NCBI GenBank assembly: GCA_017428245.1
Contig: JAFRRF010000023.1
Span: forward strand, 50,760 to 114,759
Source: Bacteroidales bacterium
GTDB lineage: Bacteria; Bacteroidota; Bacteroidia; Bacteroidales; UBA932
Direction of reading: 5' to 3'
DNA length: 64,000 bases
This document shows positions 9,865 through 19,321 of this stretch, in pieces (the stretch's first letter is position 1; each line of letters opens with the position of its first letter). The notes under the pieces were generated by a model. That model saw only the letters and a program-made list of their open reading frames with translations, was not told the origin of the DNA and searched no databases. The position numbers were made by a program, and so were the translations under genes.

Positions 9865-10695
9865 ATGGAATTCTTTACGACTTCCGACGGAATATCCGTT
9901 CACGTATGGGACACCCGCGACGAAAAAAGCGCGGAGTCGCCGTGTATGGTGCTCTTGCACGGGTACCTGGAGAGTATGTATATTTTCAACGAACTGGTCG
10001 AGGCCCTCAAAAGCCGCTTCCGGCTGCTGGTGATCGACCTCCCGGGCCACGGTCTGACCGATTCGGCACCGGCCGACTCCGAAGGGCGGCGGATCAATTC
10101 CCTGTCGTTCTGTGCTGCCGTCGTGGCCGGGGTGATGAAAAAATGCGGCATGGAGAAGGCCTGGATCGCGGGTCATTCGATGGGAGGCTATGTTGCCCAG
10201 CAATTCCTTGCCGACTGGCCCGGTCTGACCGAAGGCGTGATCCTGCTGTGCTCTCACCCCTACCCTGACGCCCCGGAAAAAGCGGCGGACCGCGAGGCCG
10301 AGAAGAAAACCATCCGGGCCGGAAAACTGATGACGCTGGCAGCGATGTCGATCCCGAAAATGTACTATGAGGAGAATCTGCGCACGTGCGATGAAAAGAT
10401 CCGCGAAACCGTGGAATTGTGCGAAATGCACGATCCGGAAGGAATCTGCAGTTCCCTCGACGGACTGCGGCTGCGCCCCGATTTGCGTAACGTCCTCGCC
10501 GATCCTGCCCGCCCGGTACTGGTAATCCACGGCGATCACGATAATTTCCTGCCGCTGAGCCGGATCGAGGAAATGCGCACGGCCTTCCCGAAGGTCGCCT
10601 TCGCACGGATACCCGAGTCCGGACATAATGCCTTCATCGAGCGCCAGGACGCAGTCGTCGAAGCTATAGGAAAATTCACGTCATGCCCGGCCTGA
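9865..10695 (+). CDS. Alpha/beta-fold hydrolase
   Basis: 276 aa, cytoplasmic (no signal). Features: oxyanion strand VLLHGYLESM, GHG turn in IDLPGHGLTD, nucleophile elbow GHSMGG (Ser at about residue 112), acid in GDHDNFLP, and catalytic His in ESGHNAFIE. Broad esterase/MenH-like superfamily; the substrate is not predictable. The last codons (SCPA, stop) come from a short palindromic repeat found at several other sites in the window, suggesting that the repeat inserted at the 3' end and changed the C-terminus. Probably the last gene of the lipoprotein-GH20-hydrolase run. Confidence 0.85.
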   Translation: MEFFTTSDGISVHVWDTRDEKSAESPCMVLLHGYLESMYIFNELVEALKSRFRLLVIDLPGHGLTDSAPADSEGRRINSLSFCAAVVAGVMKKCGMEKAWIAGHSMGGYVAQQFLADWPGLTEGVILLCSHPYPDAPEKAADREAEKKTIRAGKLMTLAAMSIPKMYYEENLRTCDEKIRETVELCEMHDPEGICSSLDGLRLRPDLRNVLADPARPVLVIHGDHDNFLPLSRIEEMRTAFPKVAFARIPESGHNAFIERQDAVVEAIGKFTSCPA

Positions 10696-10706
10696 CCGGA
10701 CAACTC
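10679..10706. repeat. Short palindromic dispersed repeat, copy 1
   Basis: CGTCATGCCCGGCCTGACC followed by GGACAACTC. It spans the hydrolase stop codon and the end of hflX (convergent). It matches the GTCATNCCCGG-CTTGA-CCGGGAATCTC family seen also near 11.9, 27.1, 53.6 and 54.0 kb. Confidence 0.65.
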
Positions 10707-11922
10707 ACCATAGGAAATTGTTGAACGGGAACCTTCCCGCATGAATCTCCGCAACCATCTTGTAAAGGTCGTTGCGGAGCTTTTCTATACCGATGCGCTC
10801 TTTCGCCGAAAGGAAAATGCAGGGCGTGTGCTCGCGGGAGATCCACGAATTCTTCATCTCCTCGAGCGTATAATTTTTTGAAGTGCGCTCCTGTAGCGAG
10901 AATTCGTCATAGGGCTCATACCGGTATGCGTCGATTTTATTGAAAACCATATAAATAGGTTTGTCCTGCGCGCCGATGTCCTTGAGGGTCTGGTTCACGG
11001 TGCGGATCTGGTCTTCGAATCCCGGATGCGAAATATCGACCACGTGCATCAGAATGTCGGCTTCACGGACCTCGTCGAGCGTACTTTTGAAAGACTCGAC
11101 CAACTGTGTCGGCAGTTTGCGGATGAACCCAACCGTGTCGCTGAGCAGGAACGGAACGTTCTCGATGACGACTTTCCTTACGGTGGTGTCGAGCGTGGCG
11201 AAAAGCTTGTTCTCGGCGAAGACGTCGCTCTTGGCCAGCAGGTTCATAATCGTGCTTTTTCCCACATTGGTATAGCCCACCAGCGAGATACGGACCATCT
11301 GCCCGCGGTTCGACCGCTGCGATGCCATCTGCCGGTCGATCTTGCGGAGCTGCTCCTTGAGCCGGGTGATCTTTTCGAGCACGATGCGGCGGTCGGTCTC
11401 CAGCTGGCTTTCGCCCGGACCGCGCATATTGAGACCGCCCTTGCCGCCACGCTGCCGCTCGAGGTGGGTCCACATACCGGTCAGACGCGGGTAAAGGTAT
11501 TGATACTGTGCAAGTTCCACCTGGGTCTTGGCGTAGGCCGTCTGGGCCCGGTCGGCAAAGATATCGAGAATCAGCCCGGTGCGGTCCACCACGCTGCAGT
11601 GATGGTCGGGCCAGTGGTCGTTGATCTCCCGTTCGATGTTGCGCATCTGCGATGGCGTGAGTTCGTCGTCGAAGAGTGCATAGTCGATCTCGTTGGCCCG
11701 GATATATTGCTTGATTTCTTCTAGTTTTCCCGAACCGATATAGGTGCGCGGATTGGGATGGTCGAGACGCTGGGTAAAGCGCTTCTCCCCTTCCACTCCC
11801 GCAGTCAAGGCGAGGAACTGCAATTCGTCGAGATACTCCTCGACCCGCTCTTCGTCCTGGTCGTGGGTGATCAGCGCGATGAACACAGCGGTAACGATAC
11901 TATTGTCTACGGTCTCATACAT
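10705..11922 (-). CDS. hflX: HflX, ribosome-splitting GTPase
   Basis: 405 aa from the ATG at 11922 (MYETVDNSIVTAVFIAL). The frame stays open further upstream to 12240, but that part is antisense to the next gene. GTP-binding protein that splits stalled or stressed 70S ribosomes. It has the N-terminal HflX domain (NPRTYIGSGKLEE), a glycine-rich linker (RGGKGGLNMRGPGESQLE), and a G domain with G1 GYTNVGKS, G3 DTVGFIRKLP and G4 NKID. Divergent from the S58 peptidase gene; a palindromic dispersed repeat sits just upstream of the start. Confidence 0.95.
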   Translation of the reverse strand: MYETVDNSIVTAVFIALITHDQDEERVEEYLDELQFLALTAGVEGEKRFTQRLDHPNPRTYIGSGKLEEIKQYIRANEIDYALFDDELTPSQMRNIEREINDHWPDHHCSVVDRTGLILDIFADRAQTAYAKTQVELAQYQYLYPRLTGMWTHLERQRGGKGGLNMRGPGESQLETDRRIVLEKITRLKEQLRKIDRQMASQRSNRGQMVRISLVGYTNVGKSTIMNLLAKSDVFAENKLFATLDTTVRKVVIENVPFLLSDTVGFIRKLPTQLVESFKSTLDEVREADILMHVVDISHPGFEDQIRTVNQTLKDIGAQDKPIYMVFNKIDAYRYEPYDEFSLQERTSKNYTLEEMKNSWISREHTPCIFLSAKERIGIEKLRNDLYKMVAEIHAGRFPFNNFLW

Positions 11923-11927
11923 CGTTT

Positions 11928-11956
11928 CGTCATTCCCGGCTTGACCGGGAATCTCA
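11928..11956. repeat. Short palindromic dispersed repeat, copy 2
   Basis: CGTCATTCCCGGCTTGACC then GGGAATCTCAT. It sits between the divergent hflX and S58 peptidase genes and is nearly identical to the first unit of the copy inside rhaB. The stem is TTCCCGG/CCGGGAA with loop CTTGA. Confidence 0.75.
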
Positions 11957-11973
11957 TTTTGCAAAAATACGAC

Positions 11974-11981
11974 TATATTTG
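11974..11981 (+). promoter_or_regulatory. -7 promoter box for the S58 peptidase gene
   Basis: TATATTTG matches the Bacteroidetes TAnnTTTG -7 element, 17 bp before the ATG at 11999. No well-spaced -33 TTTG was found. Confidence 0.5.
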
Positions 11982-11998
11982 TAAAAAATAACTGCCTT

Positions 11999-13138
11999 AT
12001 GAAGAGAATCTTTGTTTCGTTCCTGCTGCTGTCGCTGTGTGTCGCGGCGTCGGCGCAGTCGGCCCAGCGGGGCCGGATCCGCGATTTCGGCATCGAACCG
12101 GGTGTTTTCAAGCCGGGCACATATAACGCCATCACCGACGTGCCGGGCGTCCGGGTCGGCCACGTCACGATCATCGAGGGCGACAATATACGTACGGGGG
12201 TCACGGCCATCGTGCCGCACGACGGCAACGTGTTCCGCAAGAAATGTCCTGCCGCCGTCTATGTAGGAAACGGATTCGGCAAACTTGCAGGCGTGACGCA
12301 GGTTCGCGAACTTGGCAACATCGAAACGCCTATCATTCTGACTAATACGCTTTCCGTGGCTCAGGGCATCGAAGGTGTGCTGACCTACACGATGGGCCAG
12401 AAAGGCAACGAGGAAGTACGCAGTGTCAATGCCGTCGTGGGCGAGACCAACGACAGTTATCTCAACGATATCCGCGGCCGACACGTCAAGGCCGACGATG
12501 TGGTCAAGGCGATTCTCAGCGCCAAAGGCGGTCCGGTCGAAGAAGGATGTGTGGGTGCCGGTGTCGGCACGATCTGTTTCAGCTGGAAAGGCGGTATAGG
12601 CACTTCTTCCCGCGTGCTGCCCGCCGATCTGGGCGGATATACGGTAGGTGTCCTGGTGCAGACCAATTATGGCGGCATCCTTGAAATCGAGGGTGCTCCG
12701 GTCGGACGCCGTCTCGGCCAATACAGTTTCCGTTCAAGCGTGGAAGATCCTGAATATCAGATGAGTCCCGACGGTTCCTGTATGATGGTGGTCTTTACCG
12801 ATGCGCCGCTGGATGCACGTAATCTGGAGAGGATGGCCAAGCGTGCGATGATGGGACTGGCCAAGACGGGCGGTATCGCCAGCAACGGCAGCGGCGACTA
12901 CGTGATTGCCGTGAGCGTGAACCCGGAAAACCTGATCGATGAGAGCACACAGCGCTACTACCCCACCCTGCTTCATAACGACGATATGAGTCCTCTCTTC
13001 GAGGCAACCATCGAAGCCACGGCCGAGGCCCTCTGGAATTCGCTCTTTATGGCAACGGATATGAAAGGCCGTGACGGGCATTTCATCCCGGCCCTCCCCA
13101 TCGAGTCTGTTCTGGAAATATTGCGGCAACCGCGATAG
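11999..13138 (+). CDS. S58 (DmpA-type) aminopeptidase, secreted
   Basis: 379 aa with a signal peptide (MKRIFVSFLLLSLCVAASA). Belongs to the P1/DmpA family of self-processing Ntn aminopeptidases, which remove N-terminal residues or act on beta-peptides. Family signatures: the opening GRIRDFGIEPGVFKPG, AITDVPGVRVGHVT, and the autoprocessing site DGSCMMVVFTDAPL near residue 260, where the Ser after Gly becomes the nucleophile. The Gly-rich GIASNGSGDYVIA also fits. A hairpin terminator follows at once. Confidence 0.9.
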   Translation: MKRIFVSFLLLSLCVAASAQSAQRGRIRDFGIEPGVFKPGTYNAITDVPGVRVGHVTIIEGDNIRTGVTAIVPHDGNVFRKKCPAAVYVGNGFGKLAGVTQVRELGNIETPIILTNTLSVAQGIEGVLTYTMGQKGNEEVRSVNAVVGETNDSYLNDIRGRHVKADDVVKAILSAKGGPVEEGCVGAGVGTICFSWKGGIGTSSRVLPADLGGYTVGVLVQTNYGGILEIEGAPVGRRLGQYSFRSSVEDPEYQMSPDGSCMMVVFTDAPLDARNLERMAKRAMMGLAKTGGIASNGSGDYVIAVSVNPENLIDESTQRYYPTLLHNDDMSPLFEATIEATAEALWNSLFMATDMKGRDGHFIPALPIESVLEILRQPR

Positions 13139-13151
13139 AGGCGAGGCAAAA

Positions 13152-13184
13152 AAAGGGCTGCTCCGTCAAGCAGCCCTTTAAGTT
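13152..13184. terminator. Bidirectional terminator between the S58 peptidase and tonB genes
   Basis: Stem AAAGGGCTGCT (13152-13162) with AGCAGCCCTTT (13169-13179), loop CCGTCA, flanked by A and T runs. It lies between convergent genes. Confidence 0.85.
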
Positions 13185-13197
13185 AATAAAACCTGTT

Positions 13198-13890
13198 TTA
13201 GCGGAGCTGGAACACAACAGGGAAGTTGTACACGACTTTCACCGGCCGGTCACGCTGCTTGCCAGGTGTCCACTTCGGGGACATCTTGACAATGCGGACA
13301 GCCTCTTTGTCGAGGGACGAGTCAACGCCACGGAGCACCTTCACGTCGCTCACGGAGCCGTCGGTGTTGACCGTGAACTGAAGCGTCACGCGGCCCTGCA
13401 CACCGTTTTCCTTGGCGATTTCAGGATACTGCAGGTTCTTGTTGACCCAAGCGGAGAAAGTGTTGGCGTCACCGCCCTGGAATTTGGGTTTTTCCTCCAC
13501 CAACGCAAACGGGATGGCTTCTTCCTCAACTTCTTCTTCTTCAACGGCGGCGTGGTAGTCCATGATCTCTACACCGAGGTTGGCGTTGTCCTCCATATCG
13601 ATGAAGAGGTCGTCGTTTACCTGGATGTCGTCGTCGACGATGTCGATGATGTCGGAGAGAACAGGAATCTTGGGCATCTCCGGAGGAGTCTCAATTTGCT
13701 CCTGCGTGTTGATGATCTCTTCTTCTTCGATGGTCTGTGCCTGAGCCGTCAGGTCCATCGTTTCGACCGGATCGGAAGATGACCATTCAAAAGCGAGAAG
13801 GCAGAGGGCCAGAGCGGCGATCAAACCAATCTCGAGGAACAGTGCACTCTTCTTAGAAAGGTCAGCTTTGGGAGAAATTTTGCTTTCCAT
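13198..13890 (-). CDS. TonB-family energy transducer
   Basis: 230 aa. Short cytoplasmic N-terminus, one membrane helix (about residues 16-34, SALFLEIGLIAALALCLLAF), a long Glu/Asp- and Pro-containing periplasmic linker, and a C-terminal TonB domain (GGDANTFSAWVNKNLQYPE, GVQGRVTLQFTV, PGKQRDRPVKVVYNFPV). It transmits proton-motive force from ExbBD to outer-membrane TonB-dependent receptors such as the one at 60.1 kb. No exbB or exbD lies alongside. The linker is unusually acidic. Confidence 0.9.
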   Translation of the reverse strand: MESKISPKADLSKKSALFLEIGLIAALALCLLAFEWSSSDPVETMDLTAQAQTIEEEEIINTQEQIETPPEMPKIPVLSDIIDIVDDDIQVNDDLFIDMEDNANLGVEIMDYHAAVEEEEVEEEAIPFALVEEKPKFQGGDANTFSAWVNKNLQYPEIAKENGVQGRVTLQFTVNTDGSVSDVKVLRGVDSSLDKEAVRIVKMSPKWTPGKQRDRPVKVVYNFPVVFQLR

Positions 13891-14041
13891 ATCGTTACGT
13901 TTTTTTATTGTTTTCTTTCAACAATCGCGCCGTTTCCACAGCTACAGTACCCAAAATTAAGAAGAAAAAATCAATTATTCCAATTTTTCTTCAAAAAAAA
14001 TGTTGACAACTTTTCCGCAAAACAAGCTAACGACCTAATAA

Positions 14042-14989
14042 TTAACGAGATAAAATATTGTTCTCGTAAAGGACGTTATTAACATTCTTGACGGCGGCGG
14101 CACTCTTGTCGAACGCAGCCTGCTCTTCGGCGGTCAGATCGTAGGACAGGACTTTCTCGCAGCCACGACGGCCGATGACGGCCGGAACGCCGATGCAGAG
14201 GTCTTCTTGGCCATATTCGCCTTCCAGATAGCAGCAGCACGGGAACACTTTCTTCTCGTCGAGCAGGATGGATTTGACCATCGCGGCGCAGGAAGCACCC
14301 GGGGCATACCAGGCCGAGGTACCGAGGAGCTTGGTCAGCGTGGCTCCGCCCACCATCGTGGCGGCGACGACCTTCTGGGCGGCCGGTTTGGTGAGGAGCT
14401 TGGTTACAGGCATGCTCTTGCAGGTGGCCTTGCTGATGAGCGGGATCATCGTGGTGTCGCCGTGTCCGCCGATTACGATACCTTCCACATCGCTCGGAGC
14501 GGCCTTCAGGGCCTGGCTCAGGTAGTAGCAGAAGCGGTTGCTGTCGAGCTGGCCGCCCATGCCGATGACGCGGTTCTTCGGCAGGCCGGTGGCCTTGAGG
14601 GTCAGGTAGGTCATCGTGTCCATCGGGTTGGAGATGATGATGAAAATGGCCTTGGGCGAGTATTTGAGCGCATTGGCGACCACACCGTTGACGATGCCGG
14701 CGTTCACGCCGATAAGTTCTTCGCGGGTCATACCCGGTTTGCGCGGAATACCCGAGGTGATGATGATCACGTTGGAATTGCGCGTGGCGGCGTAATCATT
14801 GGTGACGCCTTTGATGCGGGTGTCGAAGCCATACATCTTGGCGGTTTGCATCATATCGATAGCCTTGCCTTCGGAGAGACCTTCCTTGATGTCGAGAAGA
14901 ACGAGTTCCGAACAAATTCTCATATGTGCAATGGCGTTTGCACAAGTGGCGCCAACGTTGCCGGCGCCGATGACGGTTACTTTAGACAT
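14042..14989 (-). CDS. mdh: Malate dehydrogenase (LDH-like type)
   Basis: 315 aa. NAD-dependent interconversion of malate and oxaloacetate in the reductive branch leading to fumarate and succinate. NAD-binding motif GAGNVGAT at residues 7-14; substrate loop GIPRKPGMTREEL, where Arg at the discriminating position indicates malate rather than lactate; catalytic His in GGHGDTTMIPL. It is functionally linked to the frdAB genes in the window. Separated from tonB by 151 bp of AT-rich DNA. Confidence 0.95.
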   Translation of the reverse strand: MSKVTVIGAGNVGATCANAIAHMRICSELVLLDIKEGLSEGKAIDMMQTAKMYGFDTRIKGVTNDYAATRNSNVIIITSGIPRKPGMTREELIGVNAGIVNGVVANALKYSPKAIFIIISNPMDTMTYLTLKATGLPKNRVIGMGGQLDSNRFCYYLSQALKAAPSDVEGIVIGGHGDTTMIPLISKATCKSMPVTKLLTKPAAQKVVAATMVGGATLTKLLGTSAWYAPGASCAAMVKSILLDEKKVFPCCCYLEGEYGQEDLCIGVPAVIGRRGCEKVLSYDLTAEEQAAFDKSAAAVKNVNNVLYENNILSR

Positions 14990-15056
14990 AATAATTATTG
15001 TTTAAGCCTTTTTTGTGTTAAATTTGTCTGTCCAATCCGCAAAGATAAAAATTTTT

Positions 15057-15509
15057 ATGATACGGTATTTCACAGAAGACACGACTTTCTCACTGAAAGG
15101 AAAAAGACTGATCAATAAGTGGTTACGTGAAGTTGCGGCGGGCCGCGGCTATGAATTGGGAGAACTTAACTACATTTTTTGCTCCGATGCGTACCTGCTT
15201 GCCATCAACCGGCAGTTCCTGGGTCACGACTACGAAACCGACATCATCACGTTCGACAATTCTGAAGACTATCTGCTGGAGACGGGACGCCGGGGCGTGA
15301 GTGCCGATATCTATATCAGCATCGACACGGTCCGGTTGAATGGAAAGGCGTATGGAGAGGGATTCGAGCGGGAGTTGCACCGGGTGATCGTGCATGGACT
15401 GCTGCACCTGATCGGCTACGACGACACGACCGTCTGGAAACAGCAGCGGATGCGTGCGGCGGAGAACAGGGCGCTGGTTTTGTTGGACACGATGCGGAAA
15501 GGGGAGTAG
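15057..15509 (+). CDS. ybeY: YbeY, endoribonuclease in rRNA maturation
   Basis: 150 aa from the ATG at 15057; an in-frame TTG at 15015 is unlikely. Metal-dependent RNase for 16S rRNA 3' maturation and ribosome quality control. The metal-binding motif is HGLLHLIGYDD; the third ligand position is Asp instead of the His of E. coli YbeY. The body also fits (FLGHDYETDIITFDN, GVSADIYISIDTV). Six bp separate it from mnmG, so the two are likely co-transcribed. Confidence 0.9.
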   Translation: MIRYFTEDTTFSLKGKRLINKWLREVAAGRGYELGELNYIFCSDAYLLAINRQFLGHDYETDIITFDNSEDYLLETGRRGVSADIYISIDTVRLNGKAYGEGFERELHRVIVHGLLHLIGYDDTTVWKQQRMRAAENRALVLLDTMRKGE

Positions 15510-15515
15510 CGGCGG

Positions 15516-17465
15516 ATGGTCGACCGCTACGATATCATCGTCATCGGTGCCGGTCATGCCGGCTGTGAGGCGGCCGTTTCGGCGGCCCGTCTCGGATCTC
15601 GCGTCCTGCTGGTGACACAGGATATGAACAAGATCGCCCAGATGTCGTGTAATCCGGCGATGGGCGGTATCGCCAAAGGACAGCTCGTCCGGGAGATCGA
15701 TGCGCTTGGCGGCTGGTCGGGTGTCGTGACCGATGCCTCGACCATCCAGTTCCGGATGCTCAACCGATCGAAGGGTCCGGCAATGTGGAGTCCGCGTGCA
15801 CAGTGCGATAAACTGAACTTTTCGCTGAACTGGCGTTTTGTGCTCGAAAATACCTGTGGCTTAGACATTTGGCAGGATTCTGCAGTCGAGATAACGCTCC
15901 GAGAATCGAAAATTTCAGGGGTCAGACTGGGGATGGGTGCAGAATTTGGCGCCAAAGCGGTGATTCTGACAGCCGGAACTTTCCTGAACGGGAAGCTTTA
16001 TGTCGGAACGGAAACGGCGGAAGGCGGCAGGCTGGGGGAGTTGCCCTCCAGGGGTCTGTCTCAAAAACTGGCCGGCCACGGTTTGACGGTCGGCCGGATG
16101 AAGACGGGAACTCCGCCGCGGATCGACGTCCGCTCGCTCGACCTTTCCCGTCTGCTGCGACAGGAAGGCGACGCGACGCCGGCCCGTTTTTCATTCCTGC
16201 CGATACCGACTGCTATCCAGCAGGGCAGGGAACAGAAGGACTGCTACATTGTCCATACGAATCCGCAAGTGCACGACGTTCTCCGTACCGGGTTCGACCG
16301 CTCTCCGCTTTTTACCGGACGTATCCAGGGAATCGGGCCGCGCTACTGTCCGTCGATCGAAGACAAGCTCCGTACCTTTGCCGGCAAAGACTCTCACCAG
16401 TTGTTTCTCGAACCGGAAGGATGGAATACGTATGAATACTATCTGCAGGGCTTTTCTTCATCACTTCCGTTGGAGACACAGATCGAGGCCCTGCACGCCA
16501 TCGAAGGGTTGGAGGACGTCCGTATCTTCCGTCCGGCCTATGCCGTGGAGTACGATTATTTCGATCCGACGCAGTTGCAGGCCACGCTGGAGTCGAAAGT
16601 GATTCCCGGGCTGTATCTGGCCGGGCAGGTGAACGGGACGACGGGCTACGAAGAGGCGGCCGCGCAAGGTTTGGCCGCCGGTATCAACGCGCACTTGAAA
16701 CTCGCTGGAAAAGAGCCGTTTATCTTGAGTCGTGATCAAGCGTACATCGGGGTCTTGATTGACGATCTGATTACCAAAGGGGTGGACGAACCCTACCGGA
16801 TGTTCACTTCGCGGGCGGAGTATCGGATTCTGCTCCGGCAGGACGATGCCGACCTGCGGCTGACGCCTGTCGGGCGGGAACTCGGCCTGGTAGACGATTT
16901 CCGCTGGAGAGTATTTCAAAAAAAATATGCGCGGGTAGATTCGCTGGTTGAATCGCTGGAAGCCTTGTCGTTGAAACCGTCGGAGGTGAATCTGTATCTG
17001 GAAAGCGTTGGGTCTGCTCCGATCGAAACATCGAAGCGTGCTGCAGATCTGCTTGTCCGTCCGTCGGTTTCCCTGTCGGGGCTTCTCGAAAACGTTGAGA
17101 TTGTTCCACGTGGAACGGGTGTTGCGCCGGTTGTAGATGATATGCTGGCGTTACGGTTGCCGTGGTCAGGCAGGGAGAAACCGGTAGAGATTCGGATGGA
17201 TGATATGGAAATCAGAGATGCGGCTGAGATTCGGATCAAATATGCCGGCTATATCGACCGGGAGCGGAAACTGGCCGAAAAAATGCTTCGCCTGGAAGCG
17301 CTGGAGATTCCAGAAGATTTCGATTTTCAGAAGATTACATCCCTTTCGATGGAGTGCCGAATCAAACTTAACCGCTATCGTCCGCGTACGATTGCCCAGG
17401 CATCGCGGATTTCCGGAGTATCGCCTGCCGATATTTCCGTCCTTCTCGTTTACTTCGGCCGTTGA
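15516..17465 (+). CDS. mnmG: MnmG (GidA), tRNA wobble-uridine modification enzyme
   Basis: 649 aa, slightly longer than many homologues. FAD enzyme that with MnmE adds the carboxymethylaminomethyl group to U34 of tRNAs. N-terminal [20 protein letters not shown] motif; [34 protein letters not shown]; and the [21 protein letters not shown] motif. A parS-like palindrome is embedded in the coding sequence at 17102-17117, read as VPRGT, and an identical copy follows the stop. mnmG lies near oriC in many bacteria. Confidence 0.96.
   Translation: MVDRYDIIVIGAGHAGCEAAVSAARLGSRVLLVTQDMNKIAQMSCNPAMGGIAKGQLVREIDALGGWSGVVTDASTIQFRMLNRSKGPAMWSPRAQCDKLNFSLNWRFVLENTCGLDIWQDSAVEITLRESKISGVRLGMGAEFGAKAVILTAGTFLNGKLYVGTETAEGGRLGELPSRGLSQKLAGHGLTVGRMKTGTPPRIDVRSLDLSRLLRQEGDATPARFSFLPIPTAIQQGREQKDCYIVHTNPQVHDVLRTGFDRSPLFTGRIQGIGPRYCPSIEDKLRTFAGKDSHQLFLEPEGWNTYEYYLQGFSSSLPLETQIEALHAIEGLEDVRIFRPAYAVEYDYFDPTQLQATLESKVIPGLYLAGQVNGTTGYEEAAAQGLAAGINAHLKLAGKEPFILSRDQAYIGVLIDDLITKGVDEPYRMFTSRAEYRILLRQDDADLRLTPVGRELGLVDDFRWRVFQKKYARVDSLVESLEALSLKPSEVNLYLESVGSAPIETSKRAADLLVRPSVSLSGLLENVEIVPRGTGVAPVVDDMLALRLPWSGREKPVEIRMDDMEIRDAAEIRIKYAGYIDRERKLAEKMLRLEALEIPEDFDFQKITSLSMECRIKLNRYRPRTIAQASRISGVSPADISVLLVYFGR
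17102..17117. promoter_or_regulatory. parS: parS-like centromere site 1 (inside mnmG)
   Basis: TGTTCCACGTGGAACG. Central palindrome GTTCCACGTGGAAC, 13/16 match to the canonical ParB site TGTTTCACGTGAAACA. Identical to the copy 372 bp downstream. Confidence 0.65.
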
Positions 17466-17473
17466 AGGAAAAT

Positions 17474-17489
17474 TGTTCCACGTGGAACG
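17474..17489. promoter_or_regulatory. parS: parS-like centromere site 2 (after mnmG)
   Basis: TGTTCCACGTGGAACG, 8 bp after the mnmG stop. The two copies share 17 identical bases including a leading T. No other GTTCCACGTGGAAC was noticed in the window. Confidence 0.7.
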
Positions 17490-17507
17490 TGTTAGGATAG
17501 AATTGTG

Positions 17508-17515
17508 TATATTTG
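17508..17515 (+). promoter_or_regulatory. -7 promoter box for the acyl-CoA synthetase gene
   Basis: TATATTTG, 19 bp before the ATG at 17535 and 18 bp after parS-like site 2, so ParB binding could affect it. Confidence 0.5.
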
Positions 17516-17534
17516 TAAATAAAGAACGTTAATT

Positions 17535-19310
17535 ATGGAAATCCTTCGCACATTCGACCTGCTCGAAAACCTGAAAACCTATCCGCCGAAAGACGACATG
17601 CTGGCACGCCGTACCCGCGGCAAATGGATCAAGTACAGCATTGACCAGTATTACGAAATCTCCCATACCGTGGCCTACGGCCTTCTGGCACTGGGGTACA
17701 AGCCGGGAACCAAGGTCATTACCATCACGAACAATCGTCCGGAATGGAACTTTATGGATATGGGTATCAATCTGGCCCATATGATTCACGTCCCCGTTTA
17801 CAGCACCCTGAGCCACGACGATTACCTTCATATCTTCAACCATTCCGATGTTGAACTGATCGTTGTCGGCACGCAGACGCTCTATAATCGCGTGGCGCCG
17901 ATCGCAGCCGAGGTAGACCGCGAGATTCGTTTCCTGATGATGGACGACTCCGAAGAGGTGATGTCGCTGGCGAAACTGTATGAACTGGGCCGGGAAAACA
18001 AAGAGCGCTTCGCCCCGGTCATTGAGCAGAACAAGAAGGAAATCAACCCGGATGAATGTGCGAGCATTGTCTATACCTCCGGCACGACGGGCTTGCCCAA
18101 GGGTGTGATGCTTTCGCACCGCAACATGATGTTCAATTCGCACGGCCACGCCATCCGGCAGACCAAGAACTATTCCCACAAGATGGTGAGTTTCCTGCCG
18201 CTTTGCCATATGTACGAGCGTACGATGAACTATGAGTATCAGGAGCTGGCCATCAGCATTTACTACGCGGAAAGCCTTGCTACCATCGCTTCTGACCTGA
18301 AGGACTGCCATTCCGACGGTTTCTGCGCTGTGCCGCGCGTGCTTGAAATGATGTACGGGAAACTGGAGGAAGCTGGCAAGAAACTGACGGGTTTCAAGCG
18401 TAAGATCTACGATGCCGCCTGGAATTATGCCAATACGTTTGACAACGAAAACACGGGCTGGTTCTATCTCCTGAAGCAGAAACTCTTCGACAAACTCGTT
18501 TACAGCAAATGGCGCGAGAATCTGGGCGGGCACGAGATGCTGGTGGTGAGCGGCGGTTCCTCCATCCAGGCCAAGATCGTGCGTTGCTTCAATGCGGCGA
18601 AGCTCTATATTTTTGAAGGCTACGGCCTTACAGAAACCTCTCCTGTGATTGCCGTCAACTCGCCGGCCGACAAATACAATGTGATCGGCACGGTGGGCAA
18701 GGCTATGGACGGTACGGAACTCTCCTTCGCGGAAGACGGCGAGATCCTCACGCGCGGTCCTCACGTGATGTTGGGTTACTACAAGAATCCTGAAGCAACG
18801 AAAGAGATGATCGACGCCGACGGCTGGCTCCATACAGGCGACATCGGTTTCCTGCAGGACGGCAAATTCCTCAAGATCACCGACCGCAAGAAAGAAATAT
18901 TCAAGCTCTCGTCGGGTAAATACATCGCTCCGCAGGTGCTCGAAACCCTGCTGCGCGAGAGCGAATACATCGACAACGCTTTTGTCTTCGGCGCCAACGA
19001 GAAGTTCGCTTCAGCCATCATCCTGCCGGCCTATGCCAAACTGAAAGCCTTTGCCGACGAGCACGGAATTACGGCGGAGAAGAAAGAGCAACTTCTTGAA
19101 AACGAGAAGATAATGTCTTTACTTAACCAGGAGGTGATGGCTGTCAACAAGAAGGTCGCCGACCACGAGAATATCAAGAAACCCCACTTCGCCTTCGACG
19201 AATGGACGCCCGACAACGGTATGCTCTCTCAAACCCTCAAGCCCAAACGCCGCAACCTCAACAAGCGCTACGCCGAGGTCATAGCAAACACCTACAAAAC
19301 GCCCGCTTAA
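17535..19310 (+). CDS. Long-chain acyl-CoA synthetase (AMP-forming)
   Basis: 591 aa. Activates fatty acids through an acyl-adenylate to acyl-CoA. ANL superfamily motifs: phosphate loop YTSGTTGLPKGV near residue 180, GYGLTETSPV, TGDIGFLQDGKFLKITDRKKEIFKLSSGKYI (split here as TGDIGFLQDG and DRKKEIFKLSSGKY). The C-terminal catalytic Lys lies near the end (MLSQTLKPKRRNL). Soluble or peripheral protein without a signal peptide. Single gene with its own -7 box. Confidence 0.9.
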   Translation: MEILRTFDLLENLKTYPPKDDMLARRTRGKWIKYSIDQYYEISHTVAYGLLALGYKPGTKVITITNNRPEWNFMDMGINLAHMIHVPVYSTLSHDDYLHIFNHSDVELIVVGTQTLYNRVAPIAAEVDREIRFLMMDDSEEVMSLAKLYELGRENKERFAPVIEQNKKEINPDECASIVYTSGTTGLPKGVMLSHRNMMFNSHGHAIRQTKNYSHKMVSFLPLCHMYERTMNYEYQELAISIYYAESLATIASDLKDCHSDGFCAVPRVLEMMYGKLEEAGKKLTGFKRKIYDAAWNYANTFDNENTGWFYLLKQKLFDKLVYSKWRENLGGHEMLVVSGGSSIQAKIVRCFNAAKLYIFEGYGLTETSPVIAVNSPADKYNVIGTVGKAMDGTELSFAEDGEILTRGPHVMLGYYKNPEATKEMIDADGWLHTGDIGFLQDGKFLKITDRKKEIFKLSSGKYIAPQVLETLLRESEYIDNAFVFGANEKFASAIILPAYAKLKAFADEHGITAEKKEQLLENEKIMSLLNQEVMAVNKKVADHENIKKPHFAFDEWTPDNGMLSQTLKPKRRNLNKRYAEVIANTYKTPA

Positions 19311-19321
19311 AGAACAAAACC

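Noticed and set aside
11923..12240. N-terminal extension of HflX
   Set aside because: It runs through the palindromic repeat and antisense to the S58 peptidase; the family-typical start is at 11922.
17529..18833. 434-codon minus-strand frame
   Set aside because: It is the shadow of the acyl-CoA synthetase, with no recognisable protein features.
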